Shown: positions 6,881 through 13,847 of the stretch, one piece after another
Layout of the letters: the number at the start of each line of letters is the position of its first letter
How positions within the stretch are numbered: the first letter of the stretch is position 1
Source of the DNA: Calditrichota bacterium
Lineage (GTDB): Bacteria; Calditrichota; Calditrichia; Calditrichales; Calditrichaceae
DNA length: 13,847 nucleotides
Assembly: GCA_024278715.1 (NCBI GenBank)
Contig: JAJRSN010000190.1
Location: 1-13,847, forward strand
Direction: 5' to 3'
Program-made: the position numbers and the translations under genes
The notes under the pieces: model-generated
What the model was told of the DNA's origin: nothing
The model's input: only the letters and a program-made list of their open reading frames with translations
The model's database searches: none

Positions 6881-7416
6881 CCGGTTTAGTGAAAATCATT
6901 TTTTCACTTTTGTTGTTAATATTTTTGATGAGTTGCGCCGCTTCGAAAAAAGAAGTGCTTAAAAAGGAAAAAACTCAGGCAAAAACAATAACTCCGGGGC
7001 AGTTTGACGAATCTTTTGATCCGTTAAGCCTGGAGGACGACGATATTGTTATCGAGAAAAACGTTCGAACCAATTTAACTCCAAAGACCGCATTGGAGGG
7101 CGTTACAACCCCTTCCGGAAATCGCGAAACCATACCCGATTCGCTTTTAACCTACAAAGAAGTTGACGGATACCGCGTTCAGATTTTTGCCGTACGCAGC
7201 GTTGAAGCCGCGACCTATGCCAAGGCAAAAGCCAAAGAAAATTTCCAGCCGCAGGGACAAAAGGTGTACCTGATTTTTGAGGCGCCTTTTTACAAATTAC
7301 GGGTGGGCGATTTTAAAGACCGCAATCAGGCTGAAAAATTTCGCAATCTGGCAAAAAAAATGGGTTACAAAGAGGCGTTTGTGGTGCGGAGTAAAGTCCG
7401 CGTTGTGGAAGACTGA
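6847..7416 (+). CDS. SPOR-domain lipoprotein
   Basis: 189 residues. A type II signal ends in a lipobox (LMSC, Cys30), followed by a charged, probably unstructured linker (about 31-105). A SPOR domain covers about 107-187, with its two halves GYRVQIFAVRSVEAA and APFYKLRVGDFKDRNQAEKF visible. SPOR domains bind denuded glycan strands of peptidoglycan, so this is a periplasmic lipoprotein attached to the cell wall, perhaps at division sites. ATG at 6847 has a GACGGG site about nine bases upstream and overlaps batE by 34 bases. An in-frame GTG at 6889 would give a shorter, cleaner lipoprotein signal and no overlap, but lacks a good ribosome site. The gene ends the Bat transcription unit; a link to Bat function is inference from position. 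Confidence 0.87.
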   Translation: MASARYFGNHLTGLVKIIFSLLLLIFLMSCAASKKEVLKKEKTQAKTITPGQFDESFDPLSLEDDDIVIEKNVRTNLTPKTALEGVTTPSGNRETIPDSLLTYKEVDGYRVQIFAVRSVEAATYAKAKAKENFQPQGQKVYLIFEAPFYKLRVGDFKDRNQAEKFRNLAKKMGYKEAFVVRSKVRVVED

Positions 7417-7487
7417 CCGGAATTTGTACCGCCTGTTTCCGCATTTCACAAACGTGTAAAAATAGAAACGATGCAATTCTTTGGTAT

Positions 7488-8942
7488 TTATCCCTTAATC
7501 ACGCCGATCGGTTTTAAACGCGCCACTTTTAAACTGATCCCGCTCGCGTGCATTATGTTCACCACCGATTCGACATTTTTGTAGGCTTCGGGCATTTCTT
7601 CGGCTAAGGTGGCTTTTCCTTTTGCTTGAACAACAACGCCTCGTTTCGCCATTTCTTTAATTAAGTTTCTGCCCAATCCTGCTTTTTTTGCCTTATTGCG
7701 GCTCATTAGTCTCCCCGCTCCGTGACAGGTGCTGCCAAACGTTTCTTCCATGGCTTTTTGCGTGCCCACGCAAACAAAAGAATAACGTCCCATGTCTCCA
7801 GGAATCAAGACCGGCTGCCCGACAGACTTGTATCTTTCCGATAGTAAGGGATGATTAGGAGCCAGGGCGCGCGTGGCGCCTTTGCGATGCACGCAGACGG
7901 TCTTTTCTTTATTGCCGATTTTGTGGGTTTCTTTTTTGGCGATATTATGCGAAATATCGTAAACCAGACGGAATTGCAGATCACTGTCCGAAGCGGAAAA
8001 AACGCGTTTAAACGTCTGATAAGCCAGATGCATGATTACCTGACGATTACTCCAGGCAAAATTTGCCGCGCAGGACATGGCTGCAAAATAGTCCTGACCT
8101 TCCGGGCTTTGAATGGGCGCGGCAGCCAACTGTCGATCGGGTAAATGAAGGTGGTATTTTTGCGCGGCTTTTCCCATTACTTTTAAATAATCGTCGCAAA
8201 TCTGGTAACCAAAGCCGCGCGATCCTGTGTGAATGAGGATGACAATTTGACCCTTGAACAAGCCCATAGCCGCCGCCGCGACAGGATCGTAAATTTGATC
8301 AACAACGTCGATTTCTAAAAAGTGGTTGCCGGAACCCAGGGTGCCTAACTGGTCAAGACCGCGTTCGACGGCGCGCGGACTAACCACGGAAAAATCGGCA
8401 AAGGGCATTTTGCCTTTTTCTTCGATCACCTCAAGATCGGTCGGCTGACCAAAACCCTGTTCAATTACCCAGTTCACGCCCTCCTGCGCTACCCGTTGTA
8501 ATTCTTTTTTGGAAAGTTTGCGAATGGCGTGCGAAGAGCCGACGCCTGTAGGGATGGTTTTAAACAATTCCTGAATCAATTTGTCCAGCTTTTTTTTAAC
8601 CTCGTCGTACTGTAAAGCCGTTGCGGCAAGGCGCATACCGCAATTGATGTCGTACCCCACGCCGCCGGGCGAAATAACCCCTTCTTTCCAGTCGGTCGCC
8701 GCCACGCCGCCGATGGGAAAACCGTATCCCCAGTGAATGTCCGGCATGGCAAGAGAATATTTCTCAATCCCCGGCAGATGAGCCACGTTAATCACCTGCT
8801 GCAAGGGAGCGTCATCGTCTAACAAACCCTGCAGCATCGCGTCGGAAGCGTATATTCTGCCCGGTCGAAGCATTCCCCCGAAAGGCTCGATTTCAAATAC
8901 ATTGCCGTCTATCTTTTTGATTGGTATCTTCTGGTATTTCAT
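7488..8942 (-). CDS. rtcB: RtcB, RNA 3'-phosphate/5'-OH ligase
   Basis: 484 residues, the full length of RtcB. It joins RNA 2',3'-cyclic phosphate or 3'-phosphate ends to 5'-OH ends using GTP and manganese, in tRNA splicing or RNA repair. The motifs are in order: GVGYDINCGMR (D98, C101), GSGNHFLE (H207), HTGSRGFG (H238), DISHN (H332), HRKGATRA (352-359) and CHGAGR (H407, the residue that takes GMP). They match the known metal and guanylylation residues of the Pyrococcus enzyme (D95, C98, H203, H234, H329, H404) at a steady offset of three or four. No key residue is missing, so the enzyme should be active. A strong AGGAGG site lies seven bases before the ATG. The archease gene is 59 bases upstream on the same strand, so the two form an operon. 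The gene converges on the SPOR lipoprotein gene with 71 bases between the stops; no terminator was recognised there. Confidence 0.96.
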   Translation of the reverse strand: MKYQKIPIKKIDGNVFEIEPFGGMLRPGRIYASDAMLQGLLDDDAPLQQVINVAHLPGIEKYSLAMPDIHWGYGFPIGGVAATDWKEGVISPGGVGYDINCGMRLAATALQYDEVKKKLDKLIQELFKTIPTGVGSSHAIRKLSKKELQRVAQEGVNWVIEQGFGQPTDLEVIEEKGKMPFADFSVVSPRAVERGLDQLGTLGSGNHFLEIDVVDQIYDPVAAAAMGLFKGQIVILIHTGSRGFGYQICDDYLKVMGKAAQKYHLHLPDRQLAAAPIQSPEGQDYFAAMSCAANFAWSNRQVIMHLAYQTFKRVFSASDSDLQFRLVYDISHNIAKKETHKIGNKEKTVCVHRKGATRALAPNHPLLSERYKSVGQPVLIPGDMGRYSFVCVGTQKAMEETFGSTCHGAGRLMSRNKAKKAGLGRNLIKEMAKRGVVVQAKGKATLAEEMPEAYKNVESVVNIMHASGISLKVARLKPIGVIKG

Positions 8943-8949
8943 GATATGT

Positions 8950-8955
8950 CCTCCT
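8950..8955 (-). promoter_or_regulatory. Strong Shine-Dalgarno site for rtcB
   Basis: The top strand reads CCTCCT, so the minus strand has AGGAGG, seven bases before the rtcB ATG. It is the best ribosome site in the window and fixes the rtcB start. Confidence 0.85.
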
Positions 8956-9001
8956 ACGAAGTTGCGCGTATAGGAAACGCCTTAAGAATGCTTTTGTTTC
9001 C

Positions 9002-9445
9002 TTAAACGTCAAAAATAACGCGCGCCTTGTAAAGTTTGTTTTCGCGTTTTATTAAAAGCCCGTGGTAAGTTGGAGCCTTAATCTCGGTAAAATTATCCCA
9101 TAGTTCTTCGGGTATTCTCGTTATTAATCCGGATTCTAAAAAGAGGCTGTAACCCGGGGCGATTTTTTCGATTTTGATCGTGATCACCGGAAAAAGAATA
9201 ATTTTTTTTACATTTACTAAAAAATTGATCTCGCTGAAGAATGAGACCAGAAGGTCTTCCGGAGTTTCCTCCTGAATCGATATTCTATAAGTTTCGGTGG
9301 AATTCTCAAATCGATCAAAATCGGATATGCCAAAGAGCAAGGTGTAAAATCCTTTTAACCCGTTTGCAAAAAGTTCTTCCAGACTGTGCCCGTGGATCTC
9401 GAGACCAATATCGGCTTTATGTTCGAATTCTTTGAAAGCTTTCAT
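9002..9445 (-). CDS. Archease, activator of RtcB
   Basis: 147 residues, typical of archease. Family hallmarks are the N-terminal HKADIG (usually HTADIG, residues 9-14), a central helix with EDLLVSFFSEINFL (63-76), EIKAPTYHGL (121-130), and an acidic C-terminus (VIFDV, D146) that contributes to the metal site. Archease speeds guanylylation of RtcB and allows many rounds of ligation, and in some species it also broadens nucleotide use. The gene lies directly upstream of rtcB on the same strand with a 59-base gap, the same pairing known from archaea. The His-Lys instead of His-Thr in the first motif is a small departure. The ribosome site is weak (CTGGG region), in contrast to rtcB. Confidence 0.9.
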   Translation of the reverse strand: MKAFKEFEHKADIGLEIHGHSLEELFANGLKGFYTLLFGISDFDRFENSTETYRISIQEETPEDLLVSFFSEINFLVNVKKIILFPVITIKIEKIAPGYSLFLESGLITRIPEELWDNFTEIKAPTYHGLLIKRENKLYKARVIFDV

Positions 9446-9548
9446 TAAACTGCCCAGATTTTTCAGTATTTAATTATTCTTTTAAAGGGAATATAAAATA
9501 TGTCGATCTTTTAAAAAAGCAAAAAGTGAAATCAGGGAGAAAAAAAGT
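9446..9548. promoter_or_regulatory. Divergent promoter region (position-based)
   Basis: An AT-rich 103-base gap between the divergently read archease and lipoprotein genes must hold promoters for both. AATATAAAATA near 9490-9500 resembles a -10 element for either strand, but no convincing -35 pairs with it. The plus-strand gene has a good ribosome site, AGGGAG at 9534-9539, nine bases from its ATG. Confidence 0.35.
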
Positions 9549-11624
9549 ATGTTACGGAAAGTTTATTTGCTTGCGGTATCCGGTTTAATATTGTTCGGAT
9601 GTTCGTTAAACGAACCCAGCCTTCCGGTCTGGGATACTTCATGGAAGATATATTTGCCCTTAAAAAACGTCACCATGGAAGAAATCGTAAACGACTCGAC
9701 TTTAATCGCCGATACCACCAAGAGCGGTCAACCTATCATAAAATTTGAGCTTAAGGATTCCACCGACTGGGAGCGGGTTGCCCAGGAAGATTTAACCATT
9801 CAACCGGAGGAACAGTCCTTCGATTCTAAAATCGGAAGTATTAAATTAAAGGAAAAATCCGAGGTTAAATCAACCGAAATAACCTTAAGCGAGTTATTGC
9901 CTCCGGAGGTCCTCGCCTTTGACACCATTCCTCCGTACCCGGACAGAACGGTTACTCCCGACCCTAAGGAAGTAACTTACGATTTTTTCAGAAGAGCGGT
10001 TATTAAAAGCGGGCAGATTTATTTAACGTTTCATAACGATCTGTTCGTCAAAGTTAACGCCGGTATGACCATAGACGTTTATAATAACGGTTCGGACACG
10101 CCGGTATTAATCGCCCGTATCGTATTTGACAAGCCGATTGAGCCCTATGCCGTTACGCAAAGCAATGTTGTCGATCTGAGCGGAAAGGAGATCAGCAATA
10201 AGTTTTTATTAAAATACACCATCCCGATCGCCGGTTCCGATACAAATCAGGTAGTTACTGCCGAACAAAAGAACGGAACCATTTATTCGGTTTTAACCAT
10301 CGAGAATATTGAGGTAAGCGAAGCCGATGCGGAAATACCGGAACAGACATTCACCAGAAGCCATTTTATTGTTTTACCCGAGCAAGACCATAAAGTAATT
10401 AACGCCAAAATTTCACAGGGCAGCATTACGCTCAACATTAAAAACCAATTACCCATTCACGCGAACCTTAACATCAAGCTGCCCGATTTGGTAAAAAACG
10501 GGAATCCCAAAATCCTCGATATTGCCGTTAATCCTAATCAGGAAATAGTGGAAATTATTGACCTGAAGGGATATGAATTGTTGAATTCGAGCTCGCCGGG
10601 AGAAACCCTGGATTCAATTAAAATCGATTTAAAAGCAACGGTTAGTTCCAACGGAGAAATTGTCACCATCACCGAAAACGATCAGATTTCTACCACTGTT
10701 AATTCTTCGAAAATATTTCTGGAAAGCGTTACGGGAATTCTCGCCCGAATAGATCAGCCTATCGATCCTCAGGTGTTGGATAATGAAGATCTGTTTAAAG
10801 ATATCGAAGGCAGCGGGATAAATCTGGAAGATTTGCAATTGATCCTTGTCTTTGAAAATCAGATTGACGTTCCCTTACACGTTAATTTGAATATAGAGGC
10901 TACTCACGAAGACGGCGGCGCAACCGAAACCAAAAGCATGCAGATTGAAGCTACAATCGAAAGATCGGGCGTTTCTCCGACTACGAAAATCGTTCTTGAT
11001 AAAAACTACAAGAATCCCAACAGCATTGTCGATTTAATCGCCATATTACCGACCAAACTGGTGATATCCGGCAACGCTTACATCGAAGGTTACGGATCTG
11101 TTGCCGTGGGGCAGGGTTTGCGGACAAGGTATTCGGTTGAATCGCCCTTGTCTTTCAGATTAACAAATCCTATTTCTTACAAAAGCGGAATTGACAGCAT
11201 AAAAAAGGAAGACATCGATCAGGAGACGCGGGATCGACTTGCCGACGATTTTCACAAAGGTTCATTTCATTTGTTAATTAAGAACGGCACTCCATTAGCC
11301 GCCGATTTAATATTGATTTTAGCCGCCGATTCAAATCAGGTGTTTACCGAAGCCATTCAGGACTCTTCACAAAAAATCGTTATTAAAGCCGAACTTAAGC
11401 GAGGTTCCGTTGGAGCGGACGGATATGTGACTGCGCCGACTTCAAGCGAAGTAGTGGTTAAACTTTCGGAAAAGCAAATGCAGTTGTTTAGACTGAGCCC
11501 GATCTATTTACATCAAACGGTAACGCTCCTTCCGACAGGGGATCAAAAAGTTATAGTGCGAACAAGCGATACCATTGAACTGGAAGGATATGTTCAGTTA
11601 GACTTTACCGTTCGTTTGGATTAA
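9549..11624 (+). CDS. Large modular beta-rich lipoprotein, unknown function
   Basis: 691 residues with a lipoprotein signal (LFGC, Cys18). The mature part opens with PVWDTSWKIYLPL, a motif I associate with uncharacterised lipoproteins of FCB-group bacteria, followed by a beta-rich body. The body holds four copies of a short motif of the form 'G-x-hydrophobic strand-x-N-x-x-P-hydrophobic strand': GQIYLTFHNDLFVKVNAGM (about 155), GSITLNIKNQLPIHANLNI (about 291), LQLILVFENQIDVPLHVNLN (about 429) and GSFHLLIKNGTPLAADLIL (about 571). Their spacing is about 136-142 residues, so the protein seems to be three to four tandem Ig/LEA-like modules. No catalytic motif was seen. An AGGGAG site precedes the start. 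The next gene, an outer-membrane barrel, begins 19 bases after the stop, so the two are probably co-expressed. The lipoprotein is likely outer-membrane anchored; its role is unknown. Confidence 0.8.
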   Translation: MLRKVYLLAVSGLILFGCSLNEPSLPVWDTSWKIYLPLKNVTMEEIVNDSTLIADTTKSGQPIIKFELKDSTDWERVAQEDLTIQPEEQSFDSKIGSIKLKEKSEVKSTEITLSELLPPEVLAFDTIPPYPDRTVTPDPKEVTYDFFRRAVIKSGQIYLTFHNDLFVKVNAGMTIDVYNNGSDTPVLIARIVFDKPIEPYAVTQSNVVDLSGKEISNKFLLKYTIPIAGSDTNQVVTAEQKNGTIYSVLTIENIEVSEADAEIPEQTFTRSHFIVLPEQDHKVINAKISQGSITLNIKNQLPIHANLNIKLPDLVKNGNPKILDIAVNPNQEIVEIIDLKGYELLNSSSPGETLDSIKIDLKATVSSNGEIVTITENDQISTTVNSSKIFLESVTGILARIDQPIDPQVLDNEDLFKDIEGSGINLEDLQLILVFENQIDVPLHVNLNIEATHEDGGATETKSMQIEATIERSGVSPTTKIVLDKNYKNPNSIVDLIAILPTKLVISGNAYIEGYGSVAVGQGLRTRYSVESPLSFRLTNPISYKSGIDSIKKEDIDQETRDRLADDFHKGSFHLLIKNGTPLAADLILILAADSNQVFTEAIQDSSQKIVIKAELKRGSVGADGYVTAPTSSEVVVKLSEKQMQLFRLSPIYLHQTVTLLPTGDQKVIVRTSDTIELEGYVQLDFTVRLD

Positions 11625-11643
11625 AAATACTGGAGATAAAAAA

Positions 11644-12951
11644 ATGAAGCGAATTCTTATTTTATTAATCACAAGCTTTAGTTTGTACGCCCAGGGTTTT
11701 GACGGCGTTGGTATGGGAATGGCGGACAACTATTCGGCTTTAACGCGCGGAATTCACGCCCTTGGTTATAACCCGGCAAATGTCGGAATTCCGCGCGGCA
11801 ATACCCTTGAATTAAACATCGTGGGAATGAATATTGCCACCTTTAACAACAGCTTTAGCTATAATACCTATCAGGAGTTTTTCGTAACCGACGGAAACGA
11901 AAACTATTGGTCAGATAAGGACAAAAAAGCGTTTTTAGACTTGATCCCTGACGGCGGGTTGAAAATAAATACCGAAATGAATGCTAACGTTCTGGGCTTT
12001 GCTTTTAATAATTTTGCCCTCGCTTTTCAGACTATGGCATTCGGAGAAGTAAGATCGGAGCCGGTTAAAGATTTATTCGGAAAAGCGCTGTACGGCGATT
12101 CCTATACCCTGGATTATGAACTGAATTATCCGAGTTTCTTGCAGGGTTCCAGCTTCGGAGGAGTTAAGTTGTCTTTGGCTTATGCCTATCCCATACGGAT
12201 CAGAAAATATTTGCCCGACTTCTCGTTCATCTCCGTGGGCATCGGGATAAATTATTATATGCCCATGGGAGTTGTTCAGGTCGAAAAGTCGTCGCTTAGC
12301 GTAAAACGAACCCAATTCGATGAATTTGAGAGAAATGAGACAACCCTGGTAACGCAAATTCGTTCAGCCCATGCCGAAGGTTCCACGCCGGCGGGAAAAG
12401 GGAAAAGCTATAATTTTGGCGTGTCCGCTTTATTCAGGGAACGCTGGTTTTTCTCCTTAAGCTTTATGGATGTGGGGGGAAGCATTAATTACAGCACCAA
12501 TGCCGAACGGATGATTATTGATGAATATAATTCCGTTGACATTTACCATTCTTCAAAAATTTCCAACGAAAGCAGCGAAAGATCGATCGACACCACGGAA
12601 ACTCTTTCCGGATTCGATACCGGCGTGCCTTCGTTTATGCGCGTTGGCGTGGCTTACACATTTAAAAAGAATTTGATTTTTACTTCGGAATGGAAACAGG
12701 GTTTAAACAAGAACTTTGGCAATTCCACAACGCCGCGCGTAGGCTTTGGCGTTCATTACAAACCGCTTTGGTGGCTGCCCTTGCGCAGCGGAGTTTCGAT
12801 CGGCGGAAGCACGGGTTTTTTATTGGGCATGGGCTTTGGAATCGACATGAAGTACTGGGCTCTGGACTTGTCTTACGCTATGAAAAACGCATTGTGGCCC
12901 ACCCGCTCCGAAGGCGTTTTTATGGGTATGAACATGATAGTCAAATTTTAA
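11644..12951 (+). CDS. Outer-membrane beta-barrel protein (DUF5723/PorV-like)
   Basis: 435 residues. There is a signal peptide (about 1-17, ending LYAQ) and then a segment like the start of FadL/PorV-type barrels (GMGMADNYSALTRGIHALGYNPANVG, about 22-48). Repeated amphipathic beta strands rich in Gly and aromatics run to the end, which finishes MIVKF with the terminal Phe of outer-membrane barrels recognised by the BAM machine. The middle (about 215-330) carries longer polar loops, for example a Ser/Glu/Thr-rich stretch near 300-325. A TGGAGA ribosome site lies about seven bases before the ATG. DUF5723 is my best family guess from the N-terminal pattern; a FadL-like transporter or a PorV-like secretion partner cannot be excluded. 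Co-transcription with the modular lipoprotein suggests that the two act together at the outer membrane. Confidence 0.75.
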   Translation: MKRILILLITSFSLYAQGFDGVGMGMADNYSALTRGIHALGYNPANVGIPRGNTLELNIVGMNIATFNNSFSYNTYQEFFVTDGNENYWSDKDKKAFLDLIPDGGLKINTEMNANVLGFAFNNFALAFQTMAFGEVRSEPVKDLFGKALYGDSYTLDYELNYPSFLQGSSFGGVKLSLAYAYPIRIRKYLPDFSFISVGIGINYYMPMGVVQVEKSSLSVKRTQFDEFERNETTLVTQIRSAHAEGSTPAGKGKSYNFGVSALFRERWFFSLSFMDVGGSINYSTNAERMIIDEYNSVDIYHSSKISNESSERSIDTTETLSGFDTGVPSFMRVGVAYTFKKNLIFTSEWKQGLNKNFGNSTTPRVGFGVHYKPLWWLPLRSGVSIGGSTGFLLGMGFGIDMKYWALDLSYAMKNALWPTRSEGVFMGMNMIVKF

Positions 12952-12961
12952 AAGACCGAAA

Positions 12962-12999
12962 GGCGAAGGAGGCTAAATTCTCCTGCGAAATCCTTCGCC
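12962..12999 (-). terminator. Likely Rho-independent terminator of the YitT gene
   Basis: GGCGAAGGA (12962-12970) and TCCTTCGCC (12991-12999) form a perfect 9-bp inverted repeat with a 20-base loop. In the minus direction the stem is followed by TTTCGGTCTTTT, giving a moderately T-rich tail. The stem includes the last codons of the YitT gene, whose stop is at 12973-12975. On the plus strand no T-run follows, so it would serve the minus-strand gene. A competing shorter stem (AGGAG with CTCCT) lies inside the loop region. Loop length is on the long side for a terminator. Confidence 0.45.
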
Positions 13000-13847
13000 C
13001 AATACCTCGTGAACGGTGTTGATTATTACAAAAGCCGACGGATCAATCTCTTCGATTAATTCGGTGAGTAAAGTAATTTCCTTTCGTGAAACAACGGTAA
13101 AAATCACGTCCCGGTCAATATTTTTGTAAAGACCCTTTCCTTTGAGAGCGGTGGCTCCTCTGCTGAGACGATCCATAATTGCTTTGGCTATTTTTTCGTT
13201 CTTTTCCGAAATTATAATTGCCGAGCGGGCATAGTCGAATCCGTCCAGTACAACATCGATCAGGCGCGAAGAAATAAACAGTAAGAAAAAGGCGTAAAGA
13301 GTCAATGACATTGCCGGTTTTTCCGGCGATAATTGTTTTAATTGAATGATGATTCCGGCGAAGACGATTACAAAAAAGTCAATCATCATAATTGCCATTC
13401 CCGGTTTGGTTCCGTAACGTTTCTGGAAAATAGCCGCCACAATATCCGAACCGCCCGTAGAACCTTTGAATTTAAAAATAATCCCCAGCCCAATCCCCAA
13501 AAAAAAGGCGCCCAGGAGCACTAAAAATAGAAAATCGTTTTGTCTGAGGTGGACAACAGACGCGCTTTGGTTTAAGCCAACGTAAGATACTCCGGGAAAT
13601 TCGCCGCGAAACAGATCGATAAACAAAGATGAAACCGTAAAGCCGTAAAAAGTCCGGGCTCCGAAGCGGGCGCCCAATTCCTTTACGCCCCAAATATAAA
13701 GCGGAATGTTTAAGAACCAGATCAAAACCCCGACGGGAAGTTTCCCGCCGCTTAAATAGTGAAAAGCCATGGATAAACCCGAAACGCCCCCCGGAACAAC
13801 CCGCGCGTCCACTAAAAATACGCCAATACCCAATGCCATTAAGATTC
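12973..13847 (-). CDS. YitT family membrane protein, 5' end cut by window
   Basis: The frame stays open through the right edge. The first ATG available (13837-13839) lies within the first membrane helix (MALGIGVFLVDARVVPGGVSG), so the true start is beyond the window, probably a few tens of residues away. The visible part has the YitT/DUF161 membrane domain with about five or six hydrophobic segments. Its hallmark motifs are PGGVSG and, in the second half, GSTGGSDI. A C-terminal DUF2179 domain covers the last 80 or so residues (RSAIIISEKNEKIAKAIMDRL to HEVLGEGF). YitT proteins are inner-membrane proteins of unsettled transport or sensing function; DUF2179 is a soluble cytoplasmic domain. The gene ends 21 bases from the convergent barrel gene. 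No functional link to its neighbours is evident. Confidence 0.92.
   Translation of the reverse strand, partial: ILMALGIGVFLVDARVVPGGVSGLSMAFHYLSGGKLPVGVLIWFLNIPLYIWGVKELGARFGARTFYGFTVSSLFIDLFRGEFPGVSYVGLNQSASVVHLRQNDFLFLVLLGAFFLGIGLGIIFKFKGSTGGSDIVAAIFQKRYGTKPGMAIMMIDFFVIVFAGIIIQLKQLSPEKPAMSLTLYAFFLLFISSRLIDVVLDGFDYARSAIIISEKNEKIAKAIMDRLSRGATALKGKGLYKNIDRDVIFTVVSRKEITLLTELIEEIDPSAFVIINTVHEVLGEGFRRRI

Noticed and set aside
7417..7487. Terminator between the convergent SPOR and rtcB genes
   Set aside because: Only a 3-bp stem (CAC/GTG) was found, without a suitable T-run.
12690..13022. Plus-strand 110-residue frame over the barrel 3' end
   Set aside because: Out of frame with the barrel gene, no signal or domain, and it crosses into the convergent gene.
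13837..13839. ATG as the YitT start
   Set aside because: It falls inside the first membrane helix and the frame continues past the window edge.

Overview
The window suggests a Gram-negative bacterium of the FCB group (Bacteroidota, Ignavibacteria and Calditrichota side). The grounds are a complete Bat operon, several lipoproteins with lipoboxes, an outer-membrane barrel protein ending in phenylalanine, and moderate GC. Degenerate heptamer repeats between genes favour a Calditrichota-like or similar environmental lineage. That placement is inference; there is no rRNA or marker gene to fix it.

Left part (1-7416, + strand): a 5'-truncated DUF4340 protein is followed by the Bat ('Bacteroides aerotolerance') genes. 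These are batA and batB (membrane-anchored von Willebrand A proteins with intact MIDAS motifs), batC (signal peptide plus TPRs), a second small TPR/Gln-Lys-rich protein that looks like the missing C-terminal half of BatC, batD (large periplasmic protein with one membrane anchor) and batE (TPR, two membrane segments, SH3). A SPOR-domain lipoprotein overlaps the end of batE. Most junctions overlap or nearly touch, so translation is probably coupled. The exception is a 427-base gap between the second batC-like gene and batD. It holds about 20 exact copies of one degenerate heptamer, all in the same orientation, an A/G-rich tract, and no convincing gene. Together the Bat proteins probably form an envelope complex, with VWA and TPR modules for protein contacts and SH3 and SPOR modules facing the cell wall.

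Middle (7488-9445, - strand): archease followed by rtcB, an RNA ligase and its activating partner, in one short operon with all RtcB metal and guanylylation residues present.

Right part (9549-12951, + strand): a 691-residue lipoprotein built of about four copies of a roughly 140-residue beta module, then an outer-membrane beta-barrel protein 19 bases downstream. They look like a surface or envelope pair of unknown function. Convergent to them (12973 to the right edge, - strand) is a YitT-family membrane protein (DUF161 plus DUF2179), cut by the window edge. A 9-bp perfect inverted repeat at its 3' end is a likely terminator.

No tRNA, rRNA, CRISPR array, insertion sequence or phage gene was seen. 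The most unusual elements are the heptamer repeats inside the bat cluster, the split BatC, and the modular lipoprotein/barrel pair.
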